A stretch of DNA of 64,000 nucleotides from the NCBI GenBank assembly GCA_019058515.1, contig JAHPYY010000173.1, forward strand, positions 91,063 to 155,062. The letters run 5' to 3'. Below the pieces are notes generated by a model. The model saw nothing but the letters and a program-made list of their open reading frames with translations. It was not told the DNA's origin and ran no database searches. Positions 42,218 to 51,290 of this stretch are shown here, piece after piece. The stretch comes from Promethearchaeota archaeon (GTDB lineage: Archaea; Asgardarchaeota; Lokiarchaeia; Sigynarchaeales; SOKP01). Position 1 is the stretch's first letter, and each line of letters begins with the position of its first letter. The position numbers and the translations under genes were made by a program.

Positions 42218-44164
42218 TTATTGATTTAACCACTGAAATAATTTACCTAATATTACATAAGTGCTACGGTTTTCTTTAGCTGCAGCGATGTTTTTATGCT
42301 GGGTTAACCAAAGCGAAGATTGCAGTTCGTTTTTAAGGGTTCTTATCTCTTTTATAGAATTTTCACTAGTATTTTTGTTTAAATCAGACCAAGAGGTTCG
42401 CAGAAACTTAAATGCAAATCCACCTATATCTGCCCCAAGCATAATAGCTTTAGCTATGTCAACTCCATTTCTCAAACCTCCAGTAGCGATAATGGGTTTT
42501 TGAGTCACATCTCTAACTTTCAAAATACTAACAGGAGTGGGTATCCCCCACTCTCTAAATGTATCAGCTGGCAAACGAGAGAAACTACTTTGAGTTTTCG
42601 TTCGCTTTGCTTCTATCGCGGCAAAACTAGTTCCACCCGCACCTCCAACATCGAACCCATCAAAACCGATAGAGTCTAGTTTCCTTGCTAGATTTCCGCT
42701 TATTCCGCTTCCTACCTCTTTGGCAATTATCGGTATCGAGAAAGTTTTTCTGAGTTCCTTAAAATTCTCGTAAAAGAAGTCGAATGAGATGTCGCCTTCG
42801 TCTTGCATTAACTCGTGTAACGCATTAAAATGAATCGCAATAACATCGGCTCGGATCATTTCTACGCAGCGTTTAAAATCTTCCATGTCGAAATGTTGAG
42901 AACTCAATTGCCCTATCCCTATATTTCCTATAATTGGAATGCTAGGAGCAACTTGCCTTACCACTGAGAATGTATCATATCCTTCTTGATCGATTAATCC
43001 CGCTCTCTGGCTTCCCACGCTCATAATAATTTTTTCGCTTTCTGCAGCTCTAGCTAAGATTTCATTAATAGCTTTTGAGATTGGATGACCTCCTGTAATG
43101 GCTGAGATACATATCGGAGCAGATACATGTTTTCCAAAAAAGGGAACCGATAGATCAATATCGAGAAAACTTATTTCTGGTAATGCTTGATGAATAAGTT
43201 CAACATCATCGAAATAGTTTGTCCTATGTTGTACATCGTATTCGAGAGGAATCTTTATGTGCTCTAACTTTCTACTCTCAATTGAGTCGTCCCGAAGATA
43301 ACCTTTAGAAAAGTTCTGCCCCAAATTTACCTCATTAGTAAATCTAATGGTGGGATTATTTTTTTTAATAATATTTGTCCCTATAGAATCGTCGCCGCTT
43401 AAAGCTTTTAATATGGCGTCCTCTTTTAACCCATTGATTAATTGTATTGGTATACCATATTCGCATACTCCCTTTATTTCTTCAAGCTTTCCTGTTATTG
43501 AACCAGTAACATCGATTTTTGATTTTATGTTCGCAAGTTTAATATCTCCTAATTCATCGGAGTATAGGGTTTTTGCAAGAACATTGTTACCGTCGCTATC
43601 TACAAGATAAATCCCATCTACTTCCATGGTAAATATTACCCTCCGGATAGCGTATTTTTTTAAATTCTTACATAACTCTAATGCTATTTCATCTCCCGAT
43701 AGAATAGAAAAATTCCCGTCTCGATGAAAAACGATGTCTCCGTATAGTATTGGCATTAAATTCATGTCTAGAATAACTTCAACAGTGTCTAAGCAACTTT
43801 GAGTTATATTTTGAGAGTCTTTTATAAAAATGCTTGAGGGTTGGATTGAGATTGTGGGATGCCCTCTTTTTAAAAAGGCTTGAACGATGTACGAGTTAAG
43901 TTTAATCATTGCATCATGGGTTTCTGCTAAACCAAGTGTTTGATCATCCACGCTAGGATTTATTCCTTTTGAGATATCGTATTTCTTAGCTAATGGGTGA
44001 CCAAAGGAACCTCCTCCATGGATAACTATTAATTTCTTCTTGGATTCGATTATTTGAGTAATTGCTTTATCAATAATATCCTTTCTTAAGGAAAATGGGG
44101 TGTCTTTTTCAGTGAGGAGACTCCCCCCTAGCTTTAACAGATAAATTTGAGTTGTATCAATCAC
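42218..44164 (-). CDS. Isopentenyl phosphate kinase fused to type 2 isopentenyl-diphosphate isomerase
   Basis: 648 residues, GTG start, two enzymes in one chain. Residues about 1-265 are isopentenyl phosphate kinase (LLKLGGSLLTEKDTPFSLR, VIHGGGSFGHPLAKKY, catalytic His region, DVTGSITGKLEEI). Residues about 275-648 are the FMN-dependent type 2 isomerase (RKLEHIKIPL, ISAITGGHP, MSVGSQRAGL, IAIHFNALHELMQDEGD, FDVGGAGGTSFA, IIATGGLRNGVD). They convert isopentenyl phosphate to IPP and IPP to DMAPP, successive steps. Both active sites appear intact. The gene is in the mevalonate operon. Confidence 0.9.
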   Translation of the reverse strand: MIDTTQIYLLKLGGSLLTEKDTPFSLRKDIIDKAITQIIESKKKLIVIHGGGSFGHPLAKKYDISKGINPSVDDQTLGLAETHDAMIKLNSYIVQAFLKRGHPTISIQPSSIFIKDSQNITQSCLDTVEVILDMNLMPILYGDIVFHRDGNFSILSGDEIALELCKNLKKYAIRRVIFTMEVDGIYLVDSDGNNVLAKTLYSDELGDIKLANIKSKIDVTGSITGKLEEIKGVCEYGIPIQLINGLKEDAILKALSGDDSIGTNIIKKNNPTIRFTNEVNLGQNFSKGYLRDDSIESRKLEHIKIPLEYDVQHRTNYFDDVELIHQALPEISFLDIDLSVPFFGKHVSAPICISAITGGHPISKAINEILARAAESEKIIMSVGSQRAGLIDQEGYDTFSVVRQVAPSIPIIGNIGIGQLSSQHFDMEDFKRCVEMIRADVIAIHFNALHELMQDEGDISFDFFYENFKELRKTFSIPIIAKEVGSGISGNLARKLDSIGFDGFDVGGAGGTSFAAIEAKRTKTQSSFSRLPADTFREWGIPTPVSILKVRDVTQKPIIATGGLRNGVDIAKAIMLGADIGGFAFKFLRTSWSDLNKNTSENSIKEIRTLKNELQSSLWLTQHKNIAAAKENRSTYVILGKLFQWLNQ

Positions 44165-44232
44165 TTTAAATTACCCAAAAATAAAGAGCAAAATGTAATT
44201 CTGAGTTAATATATATTAAAAATATTAATAAT

Positions 44233-45168
44233 TTAACCGATAGTGGTATTCCATGTGGTGAAACCTTGGTTTTCAATTGCTTGAGAAATTTTCTTTTGAT
44301 TAGATTCATCGAACGCTAGCGCTATTACAAGACCCCCTCTGCCCGTCCCAGTCATTTTAGCGCCTAAGGCTCCGTTTTCTAGTGCCGTATTAACGATATT
44401 ATCGTTAATATCTCCTGAAACTGTAATCTCTTGCAATAGTTTATGATTTTGATTCATAAGTGTCCCCACTGTATCTTTATCTCCTTTTAATAATGCTTTT
44501 TTGGCGTCATTGGCAATATTACGGTATTCTTCAAAGATTATTTCGAATTTTTCAGGATTAGCCTCCTTTAATTTCTTAACATCTCCGACGACTTCGACCG
44601 TTGAGGCTGTTATTCCTGAATTCACTATAACGAGGTACATCTTTTGGCCAGCACTTAAGCGCTCGATTTTGTTTTTGCCTCCACTAAGATTTTTCTCAAA
44701 CCAAATTAATCCTCCATAAGTAGAAGCAGTATTATCAATTCCAGACGGGGTGCCATGGTAAGCGGTTTCTCCATAATATGCGGCTTCGTTTACTTTTTCA
44801 TCGTCCAAATTCAAATTAAATTGGTCATTTAACGCTCGAGCAAGAGAAGTACATTGCGCTGCGGACGCTCCAACTCCACTAGCTGCGACTAAGTCTCCCT
44901 CAAAAGTTATTGTTAATCGCTGATTAATAGTATCAATCTTTAAATGCTCAATTACATTTTTAATGGCTTGCTGCGCCTCGTTAAACTTCTTATCTTTATA
45001 TCCAGGAGTTGCTAACCGATTATCAATTACCTCCCATCCATTTCCTTCTTCAACTTCAACCTTGGCAATTGTTTTAGATCCTAATGCAGATGCAACTGCC
45101 GCTAATCCGTATACAACAAAGTGCTCACCAAATAAAATGGTTTTGCCATACCCTAATCCTGTTCCCAT
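44233..45168 (-). CDS. mvk: Mevalonate kinase
   Basis: 311 residues, GHMP kinase family. GKTILFGEHFVVYG is the mevalonate kinase N-terminal motif, ASGVGASAAQCTSLARAL the phosphate loop, TPSGIDNTASTYGG the catalytic Asp region and GAKMTGTGRGGLVIAL the third motif. It phosphorylates mevalonate to mevalonate 5-phosphate. It lies 13 nt downstream of the dehydratase small subunit in the same operon, and 68 nt before the kinase-isomerase fusion. Confidence 0.93.
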   Translation of the reverse strand: MGTGLGYGKTILFGEHFVVYGLAAVASALGSKTIAKVEVEEGNGWEVIDNRLATPGYKDKKFNEAQQAIKNVIEHLKIDTINQRLTITFEGDLVAASGVGASAAQCTSLARALNDQFNLNLDDEKVNEAAYYGETAYHGTPSGIDNTASTYGGLIWFEKNLSGGKNKIERLSAGQKMYLVIVNSGITASTVEVVGDVKKLKEANPEKFEIIFEEYRNIANDAKKALLKGDKDTVGTLMNQNHKLLQEITVSGDINDNIVNTALENGALGAKMTGTGRGGLVIALAFDESNQKKISQAIENQGFTTWNTTIG

Positions 45169-45181
45169 TTTTTTTACCTAT

Positions 45182-45574
45182 TTACTCCTTGATTTCGATA
45201 AAACCTTCCGTTCCGTTAACCGTTATTTCCTGATTGTTTTCAATCTTACTAATATCTATCATATCCACGCACGGAATTTCGCTAATAATGCATCCTACAG
45301 CAATTATAGTATCGATTGATTCGTTTACAATCGCTAATGGAGCAGTATTACTTTTCTTCATGCGATACATGGTATACGAACCAACCGTAGAACCTTTTCC
45401 TGACGGGAACACTAAAATTTTCCCTGTAACTGATTGACCTTCTAATTCATGACCTACTTCGACCACTTCTCCAGTTTCAGGATCCACTCCCCCATAAAAC
45501 GATATCCCATCTTTGGTAACAAGAGTTTTCCCAGAAGCTGTTCCTTTATATATTTTTCTTCCTGATAACTTCAT
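45182..45574 (-). CDS. Phosphomevalonate dehydratase small subunit (aconitase X swivel)
   Basis: 130 residues, DUF126/AcnX small subunit. GRKIYKGTASGKTLV, GGVDPETGEVVE, GKILVFPSGKGSTVGSYTMY and IIAVGCIISEIPCVD are the family blocks. With the large subunit it removes water from mevalonate 5-phosphate to give trans-anhydromevalonate 5-phosphate. The ATG overlaps the stop of the large subunit as ATGA, so the two are translated together. Confidence 0.93.
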   Translation of the reverse strand: MKLSGRKIYKGTASGKTLVTKDGISFYGGVDPETGEVVEVGHELEGQSVTGKILVFPSGKGSTVGSYTMYRMKKSNTAPLAIVNESIDTIIAVGCIISEIPCVDMIDISKIENNQEITVNGTEGFIEIKE

Positions 45575-46764
45575 TTTAATGCCTCCTCAACACATTCTTC
45601 TACTGTTCCAATTTTAACTTTAAACTTATGCCTTGCTGCTCCATAATAACAAGCTTTAGCAGAATCAACCATCATTCCTTTAAACCTTCCTTTGATAGGA
45701 GCAACGACGCAACAAGTGTCCGCCGCAAACTTCACTCCTGCATCTTCAAGAATAGTTGTGTATCCCATTTCGTCTGCTATCTTCTTGGTTGGGCGCCCAG
45801 TCGTAATCCAAAACTCTTTATTCACTTTTTTTCTATCTAAAAGGATCGCTAACTGAGAAATTTCACGAATTGACGCGTGAGGGCAACCAATACTAACGAA
45901 ATCAATCTCTGCGTCCTCATCTATCAGATCAGATTTTGCTTTATTAAATACTTCTTGAGTAATCTCATAAGAAAGCGATGTAGGTTTGGAGTATTTGTAC
46001 GCCTCGGGGGTAATATCTTCCATGTGAAATAAGCCCACACCGCCATATGTGGCGACTGACGCGCAAAACGACTTAAGCTCCTCAACGGTGGCAGAATCGA
46101 TTCCAGTAATATAAGGTATTTTTTTCTTAAATTCTCCTATTTTATCGCCAATTATTTTCCCTAACACTCCAAATTGATCAGTTCCTTCAATATTTACTTT
46201 TACACTAAACAGAGCTTCTCCATGCCGGTTTTTTTCTAAATGATAGCCGTAATTTGGAGTTTTACCGGTAAGCGCAGCTGCGAGAGCACTTGGACCACCT
46301 TCTCTATTAGTTCGCGCCCCGATGACTGAATTGGCGTAGCAAACCGCGCTACTTTCTGCCCATGCTATATGTTGCCCGTAGTGTGGAACATTTCCGACTA
46401 AATAGGGAGTACAGGTACAAGTTGTTATTATTCCCATTTTACTGAAAGCATCAATAACGCGATTCTGATTTATCGCAAAATCTTCGCTAATACCCAAATT
46501 TTGCCAGTTGTTCCGATCCATACCCGCGGGATTCAGGGTAGTTAGCACTCTAATTTTGCCATCCTCAGCCATTTCCGAGAGAAACTCCAGTCCCGCTTCA
46601 CCTAAATTCGCGTAACTAACTCCTGAAATCTGGACGCTGTAGACATCAATTAAACTGTCTGCGTTGTAAATATCCCCTAGTGTTGTTAAAATTTCCATAG
46701 ATTTTTGTACGGCTTTACCATACTTACCATCGAGCATTTCTTTTTCTTCTTCTGTTAGATTCAT
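45571..46764 (-). CDS. Phosphomevalonate dehydratase large subunit (aconitase X catalytic)
   Basis: 397 residues, AcnX catalytic subunit. Conserved features: VSVQISGVSYANLGEAG-type start (seen as IDVYSVQISGVSYANLG), TTLNPAGMD, TCTCTPYLVGNVPHYGQ (cluster-binding Cys), ESSAVCYANSVIGARTNREGGPSA, VDFVSIGCPHAS and DTCCVVAPIKG. The Cys set suits a 4Fe-4S cluster. It belongs to the archaeal mevalonate route that avoids phosphomevalonate kinase. It lies 16 nt after the UbiD-type decarboxylase gene. Confidence 0.93.
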   Translation of the reverse strand: MNLTEEEKEMLDGKYGKAVQKSMEILTTLGDIYNADSLIDVYSVQISGVSYANLGEAGLEFLSEMAEDGKIRVLTTLNPAGMDRNNWQNLGISEDFAINQNRVIDAFSKMGIITTCTCTPYLVGNVPHYGQHIAWAESSAVCYANSVIGARTNREGGPSALAAALTGKTPNYGYHLEKNRHGEALFSVKVNIEGTDQFGVLGKIIGDKIGEFKKKIPYITGIDSATVEELKSFCASVATYGGVGLFHMEDITPEAYKYSKPTSLSYEITQEVFNKAKSDLIDEDAEIDFVSIGCPHASIREISQLAILLDRKKVNKEFWITTGRPTKKIADEMGYTTILEDAGVKFAADTCCVVAPIKGRFKGMMVDSAKACYYGAARHKFKVKIGTVEECVEEALK

Positions 46765-46780
46765 ACCATCAACTCACTTT

Positions 46781-48082
46781 TTAAAAATATTTATCAATAT
46801 TTACTGTGGGAAAATCCGCTTTATTAAAGCTCTTACCTTTAGTGACAAGAGGAGCAGTCAGGTCAAAACCTATTTTCGTTGTCATTTTTGTGCCTGGTTC
46901 CGCACTAGGATCTAAGCTGCTTCCAGGTTCTTTATCCTTCACTATCATGTCGACATCTCCCTGAAACCTGGTAGCCATCGCCCATTCTACGGATAAAGGA
47001 TCGTAAATATCGATGTCTTTATCAACCACAAACACATGCTTACAACTGGTATGGCCTAAAAATGCGTTATTTATGGCCTTTTTTCCATCATCCTCTTGCC
47101 TCTTATCGATTTGAACGATAGCATGAAGCCAAGAACAACCTCCTGGATTTATATTTACATCTAAGCACTTGACTCCTGACTCGTTGACCTTTTTAAAGAT
47201 AGTAGGTTCTCTTGGCATACCCATTAATATTTTATGTTCTAAAGCTCCCGGTAATAACGCCTGCCAAATAGCGTCTTTTCGATGGGTGATTTTGGTAACC
47301 TCGAATATTGGTTCTTCTCTCAGCATGTCGTAAGTTTCTGTAAGATCTACGAAAGGTCCCTCGGAGTGCCGTTTTTCCATATATACTTTTCCTTCAATTA
47401 TAAATTCTGAGTCAGCAGGTATCACTAAATCTACAGATTTGGCTTTTGTAACTCTGATTGGCTCCAATGCGTTAGCAATTTGTAACTCGTCTATACCAAT
47501 ATTTACCGATGTAGCTGCAGCTATAAGTATATTTGGAGTGTTTCCAATGCAGAATGCTACTTCAACCTCTTTGTTTCTCTCAAGGAATGTGTAAAAATTT
47601 CTTCCCTTAACCACACGAGTGGCAAATTCAGTTTTAGAAAATTGCATTGCGCGATGAAAGTCTAAGTTTTGCCCATATTCGGGATCTTTAGACACCACTA
47701 CCGCTGAACTGATGTATGGACCACCGTCTTTCTCACAATGAAGTAAAATTGGCAAAGTATCTAAGTCCACTATAGGCTCTATAACTTCTTGACAGGGAGG
47801 GTTCGAGATTATTTCTGGCTTCTTATAGTTATCAATCGCTTTTGTTAACAATGGGATAAGATCTGCGGGTGTCACTCCGAAATACGAAGCGATCATATTT
47901 TTGGTACAAAACGCGTTTCCTAAGACCCTAAAATTTGATTCCTTCACATTGTTAAAAAGAACAGGGGTTGGTTCTAACTCTTTCAAGATACCGGATATTT
48001 CAAGTTTGGTTGAAACTTCTTTATCTGTTTTTTTTAATACCCTCTCTTGGTCGATCTTATCAATAAATTCCCTAAAATTCAT
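46781..48082 (-). CDS. UbiD-family anhydromevalonate phosphate decarboxylase
   Basis: 433 residues of the prenyl-FMN UbiD family. Recognised blocks: FVDLTETYDMLREEPIFEV (E and catalytic region), AAATSVNIGIDELQIANAL, ALLPGALEHKILMGMPREP and the C-terminal VEWAMATRFQGDVDMIV. Between the dehydratase and HMG-CoA synthase genes, the substrate is inferred to be trans-anhydromevalonate 5-phosphate, giving isopentenyl phosphate. It requires prenylated FMN from UbiX (40043-40594). Length is normal for the archaeal branch. Confidence 0.88.
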   Translation of the reverse strand: MNFREFIDKIDQERVLKKTDKEVSTKLEISGILKELEPTPVLFNNVKESNFRVLGNAFCTKNMIASYFGVTPADLIPLLTKAIDNYKKPEIISNPPCQEVIEPIVDLDTLPILLHCEKDGGPYISSAVVVSKDPEYGQNLDFHRAMQFSKTEFATRVVKGRNFYTFLERNKEVEVAFCIGNTPNILIAAATSVNIGIDELQIANALEPIRVTKAKSVDLVIPADSEFIIEGKVYMEKRHSEGPFVDLTETYDMLREEPIFEVTKITHRKDAIWQALLPGALEHKILMGMPREPTIFKKVNESGVKCLDVNINPGGCSWLHAIVQIDKRQEDDGKKAINNAFLGHTSCKHVFVVDKDIDIYDPLSVEWAMATRFQGDVDMIVKDKEPGSSLDPSAEPGTKMTTKIGFDLTAPLVTKGKSFNKADFPTVNIDKYF

Positions 48083-48213
48083 TTTTTCGCCGTTTAAATT
48101 TGTTAATTATATTTTCTTTTTTATTAGTAGTAAAAAAGTTTAATAATTCTATTTAAGACTTAGTAGCTTTTGAATAAAACGCAAAAAATAAAAAAATTAT
48201 GGTGGAATAACTA

Positions 48214-49848
48214 TTAAAGTGCACTGATTCTTGCAACATAAACTGGAGACCAGTTGAGTAGCGAAGGAGTCTTACATTCTCTTTCTTCCTTCGTTTGTAC
48301 TCTTCGTATTTCGTACTCGAGAGCAGTGCCTTTTTTAATCGTTTGAAGAGTGCCATCAATTGGCACTAAATCTTTTTTAAAAAAATCTAAGGTGTCCAGA
48401 CATCCTGCGATAGGATCTGAATCTAAAGTAGCGTATAGAGGAAAGAATCGCTCGTGAAAGCCACTATGCCCTTTGGGGCAATAATTTAAACCATCTATAT
48501 TGGGGATTATGCACCCTTCATCGCAGAAGTGAAGCGTGAATCCTCTATCGTCGTTATCTTGATCCTCAACAATTTTCCCTAGGATTACTTCTGGTTGAAC
48601 CATTCCTTGTTTTATCAATTCATACTCCTTTACGCTACGTTTTTCTTTATTGTTAATGTAGTCTTCTACTTTTGGACCGTTATCCATTACGCTCATAAAT
48701 CCATATTTAACTTTTAGTAAACCAGATATACAGGTTGCCCCAGAGCCATAGCTTCCGAAATATATCGTATCGTTTACCTTAGCAAGGTTTTCAAGTAAGT
48801 AGGTAATCTGAGCCCATACGGCAGCGTTGTACGAATTTCCAAAAAACATTGGTACTCTAAGTTGGGGTAAAACTTTTTGTTTTACATTTGATATCAACCA
48901 ATTTGATACTTTTTCCAGACGACTGGAGGAGAGTCCTCTTTCTTTGAGTTTTAAATACAGATATTCAGGTAAAACACTAATGTCGTGCATAAAGGAATCA
49001 ATTTTTTTGAACAACGAGGATTTAAACTCGTCTTTCTTAAATTGCAATAAATTGTTGATATTATATATCCAACGCTTTTCTATTATGTGTTGCATACATT
49101 TTAAAGGTAGTTTAGAGAAGGGGGCATGAAATACAAAGTAATCGGAGTAGAAATCACCAATATTGTTAACTAAATCGTCGTAGGCTTTTAATTGAAAGTC
49201 TTTATAGGTTTCTACCGAATAATGACCATATGCTTGAGCATTTATTTCGTTGGCAGGTCGAAAGAAATCGTTTACATTTCCCGAGACCTTGCCAAATCGT
49301 CTACTAAAGGTAGCAACTCGCGGATTTCTAGAAATTACCATAGCAATCGCCCCAGATCCTTGAGTAGGTTCGCTTGGGGATGCCATTTGATAGGATGAAA
49401 TATCTGCGCTTATCACTAAGGCTTTATTTATGATATTTTGCTCTATTAATCCAATAGCGTTTAACACCGCTAATGTACCACCAGCACAAGCGTTATAAAT
49501 ATCTTGCGTGATGGAATTGGGATTTACTCCCAACAATTCGGCAAAAATATTAGATACAGATTTAACCGCGTAAGTTATAGTTTCTGTACCAACAAAAATC
49601 GCATCAATTTCTTTAGGGTCTATATTACCGCGAGTTAATGCGTTGTACCCCGCTTTCAATCCTATTGAAATAATATCCTCGTTTACCGCAGGTAAACGCA
49701 TTTCCCTTAGCATCAATCCTTTCTTGTACTTGTTAGGATCGACTTGTCGCTCTAGTGCCAATTCTTCAATGTCTAAAAAGTATCTTGGAGCGTGAAAGGA
49801 TATACTATCTATACCAATATTTGTGAATAAGTAATCGTTTCCAATCAT
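48214..49848 (-). CDS. Hydroxymethylglutaryl-CoA synthase
   Basis: 544 residues, a thiolase-fold enzyme. The catalytic Cys is residue 121 in YNACAGGTLAVLN, the His is about 241 in FVFHAPFSKLP, and the general base Glu is near 89 in FVGTETIT. It condenses acetyl-CoA and acetoacetyl-CoA to HMG-CoA, the committed entry of the mevalonate pathway. The protein is about 100-190 residues longer than usual archaeal forms, with a C-terminal extension that includes a Cys-x-Gly-containing stretch (CDEGCIIPNIDGLNYCPKG) that might bind metal. First gene of the minus-strand isoprenoid operon. Confidence 0.88.
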   Translation of the reverse strand: MIGNDYLFTNIGIDSISFHAPRYFLDIEELALERQVDPNKYKKGLMLREMRLPAVNEDIISIGLKAGYNALTRGNIDPKEIDAIFVGTETITYAVKSVSNIFAELLGVNPNSITQDIYNACAGGTLAVLNAIGLIEQNIINKALVISADISSYQMASPSEPTQGSGAIAMVISRNPRVATFSRRFGKVSGNVNDFFRPANEINAQAYGHYSVETYKDFQLKAYDDLVNNIGDFYSDYFVFHAPFSKLPLKCMQHIIEKRWIYNINNLLQFKKDEFKSSLFKKIDSFMHDISVLPEYLYLKLKERGLSSSRLEKVSNWLISNVKQKVLPQLRVPMFFGNSYNAAVWAQITYLLENLAKVNDTIYFGSYGSGATCISGLLKVKYGFMSVMDNGPKVEDYINNKEKRSVKEYELIKQGMVQPEVILGKIVEDQDNDDRGFTLHFCDEGCIIPNIDGLNYCPKGHSGFHERFFPLYATLDSDPIAGCLDTLDFFKKDLVPIDGTLQTIKKGTALEYEIRRVQTKEERECKTPSLLNWSPVYVARISAL

Positions 49849-49901
49849 CTAAACCACTTATTTTAAAGTTATCTTGAATGTTATACGTGTTAATCCAGCG
49901 T

Positions 49902-49909
49902 TTTAAATA
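49902..49909 (-). promoter_or_regulatory. TATA-like element of the HMG-CoA synthase operon
   Basis: On the minus strand the sequence reads TATTTAAA, about 54-60 nt before the ATG at 49848. It is a fair archaeal TATA box that would leave a short leader of about 30 nt. Confidence 0.4.
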
Positions 49910-50007
49910 GAAAACGTTTGATTAAATAAATATTTAATTAAAATAATTATTACTAATAGAGCACATTCTCTTTTAAAATTTACCTATAGAGAGATATTTC
50001 TAATATT

Positions 50008-50089
50008 TACTCGTAGGAAAGGTATGAAATCGTTCCATAACTATTCATACTCGGAAAACTCTGCTTTTCTTTATAAACTTTCATACTCG
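50008..50089. repeat. Three spaced TACTCG repeats
   Basis: TACTCG occurs at 50008-50013, 50048-50053 and 50084-50089, each within similar context (TTTACTCGTAGGAAA, TCATACTCGGAAAA, TCATACTCGTAAAA). The spacing is 40 and 36 nt, close to an integer number of helical turns. Such evenly spaced copies upstream of divergent genes may be protein-binding sites. Confidence 0.35.
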
Positions 50090-50177
50090 TAAAAATAGAG
50101 AATTAAGTTTAAATAAGAAAAAAGTAAATCTTAAAATTAATCGGTCGAATTCGTTTATAGGTTTATCTATAAACGGG

Positions 50178-50190
50178 TATTTATATATTA
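50178..50190 (+). promoter_or_regulatory. TATA element for the gene at 50226
   Basis: TATTTATATATTA lies about 36-48 nt before the ATG, which suits an archaeal TATA box with a leader of 10-20 nt. Confidence 0.45.
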
Positions 50191-50225
50191 ACACAATTAG
50201 GGATTTAGCTATTTTTATAGAAGTT

Positions 50226-50942
50226 ATGGGAGCTCCTATTCCTAAGGTAATGGTGGGAACTTCACCTTGGATTGGTGCTGGACAATTTGGGATAAAAGTA
50301 AACGAATATAGACACAAATTTTTGCATAATACTCAAGCCATGATTAAAATTTTGGAAGCATCTTACGGTACGGGAGAGCGTGGAATAGAAGTAATTCCAA
50401 GCGGTAAGATTCTTGAAGCTGCTAAGGTTATGAAAGACACCCGAGCAGATTTTATCATCACTGGCTCAACATATCCTGGACCTGATCCCATGATTGAGGA
50501 ACTTATAAAAGCCGAAGCCGATATAATTTTTGTCCATGGTATAGTATCCGATAAGAAGAGGCTAAAACTCTCGAAATTGGTCGAAGAGGTCTCTTCTCGA
50601 GGGGTAATTCCCGGTGTTGCAGTCCACAGCCCGATTTCTACTCTTGAATTCGTTTTTTCCAACCTTCCTGAAGTAAAAGTGTTTTTAATACCGTTTAACG
50701 AAATCGGACTTTTTATGGGAGACCAAAATAAGTTAGAAATCCTAGTCAATGACCGCAAGGATTGCTATTTCATTGGAATGAAAACATTGGCTGCAGGTAA
50801 TATGACCGCAAAAGTCGCGTTTGATTACATAAAAAACCATAATATCTGCTCAGTGACGATTGGCATGACCTCAGTTAAGGAAGCCAGAGAATCTACGGAA
50901 CTCGCATTACTAGCTTTAACTAGTAATATGATAGACGACTAA
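50226..50942 (+). CDS. TIM-barrel protein, aldo/keto reductase-like C-terminus
   Basis: 238 residues. The sequence KVMVGTSPWIGAGQFG at the start, then repeated beta-alpha units (DFIITGSTYPGPD, VIPGVAVHSPIS, CYFIGMKTLAAGNM) suggests a TIM barrel. The end, GMKTLAAGNMTAKVAFDYI and SVTIGMTSVKEARES, resembles the C-terminal half of aldo/keto reductases. The catalytic Tyr/Lys of true reductases cannot be placed. Conserved archaeal proteins of this kind have no known reaction. It is divergent from the mevalonate operon. Confidence 0.5.
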   Translation: MGAPIPKVMVGTSPWIGAGQFGIKVNEYRHKFLHNTQAMIKILEASYGTGERGIEVIPSGKILEAAKVMKDTRADFIITGSTYPGPDPMIEELIKAEADIIFVHGIVSDKKRLKLSKLVEEVSSRGVIPGVAVHSPISTLEFVFSNLPEVKVFLIPFNEIGLFMGDQNKLEILVNDRKDCYFIGMKTLAAGNMTAKVAFDYIKNHNICSVTIGMTSVKEARESTELALLALTSNMIDD

Positions 50943-50975
50943 TTATTTATTAAAGAAAAATTTTATCTTCAGATT

Positions 50976-51263
50976 GTGCCATTCGAACAAATAAAATCGG
51001 TAATCGGAAACGAAGAGAGAATATTGTGGGAGAAAACTGATATTGAAAATAAATTGAGGGATTTTCAAAGGCAATTAGCTCTCACAATTATAATCTATTT
51101 ATTATCAATTTCATTGATAGCGACATTTATCGTTTCTGTATTTTTATATCAAAGCGAAGACGAACTTCTTATACTAATTGTTACTGTATGTATGTTTTTA
51201 GTTTTGATATTTTGTCCAACTAATTATTTGGTTAAAAATTTAAACGATATTAAACGAATATAA
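50976..51263 (+). CDS. Two-helix membrane protein, N-terminal part of a possible PH-like protein
   Basis: 95 residues, GTG start. A polar N-terminus (QIKSVIGNEERILWEK) is followed by two membrane spans (about residues 35-58 and 64-85) and a basic end (NYLVKNLNDIKRI). The TAA stop at 51261 is in frame with the next ORF; the intervening codons continue RILKLETRDLKKF. The arrangement N-terminal EERILW, two helices, then a domain opening FYIITENRW is typical of bacterial PH-domain membrane proteins, so the two ORFs may be one interrupted gene. Confidence 0.5.
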   Translation: MPFEQIKSVIGNEERILWEKTDIENKLRDFQRQLALTIIIYLLSISLIATFIVSVFLYQSEDELLILIVTVCMFLVLIFCPTNYLVKNLNDIKRI

Positions 51264-51290
51264 AGGATTTTAAAGCTTGAAACACGCGAT

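Larger units (their letters stand above)
49849..50225. other. Divergent intergenic region with promoters and spaced repeats
   Basis: 377 nt between HMG-CoA synthase (minus) and a plus-strand gene at 50226. A/T-rich. It contains TATA-like elements for both directions and three TACTCG repeats between 50008 and 50089. No coding ORF on either strand is convincing. Confidence 0.5.

Noticed and set aside
48153..48359. 68-codon minus-strand ORF at the end of HMG-CoA synthase
   Set aside because: Out-of-frame overlap with the 3' end of a well-supported gene.
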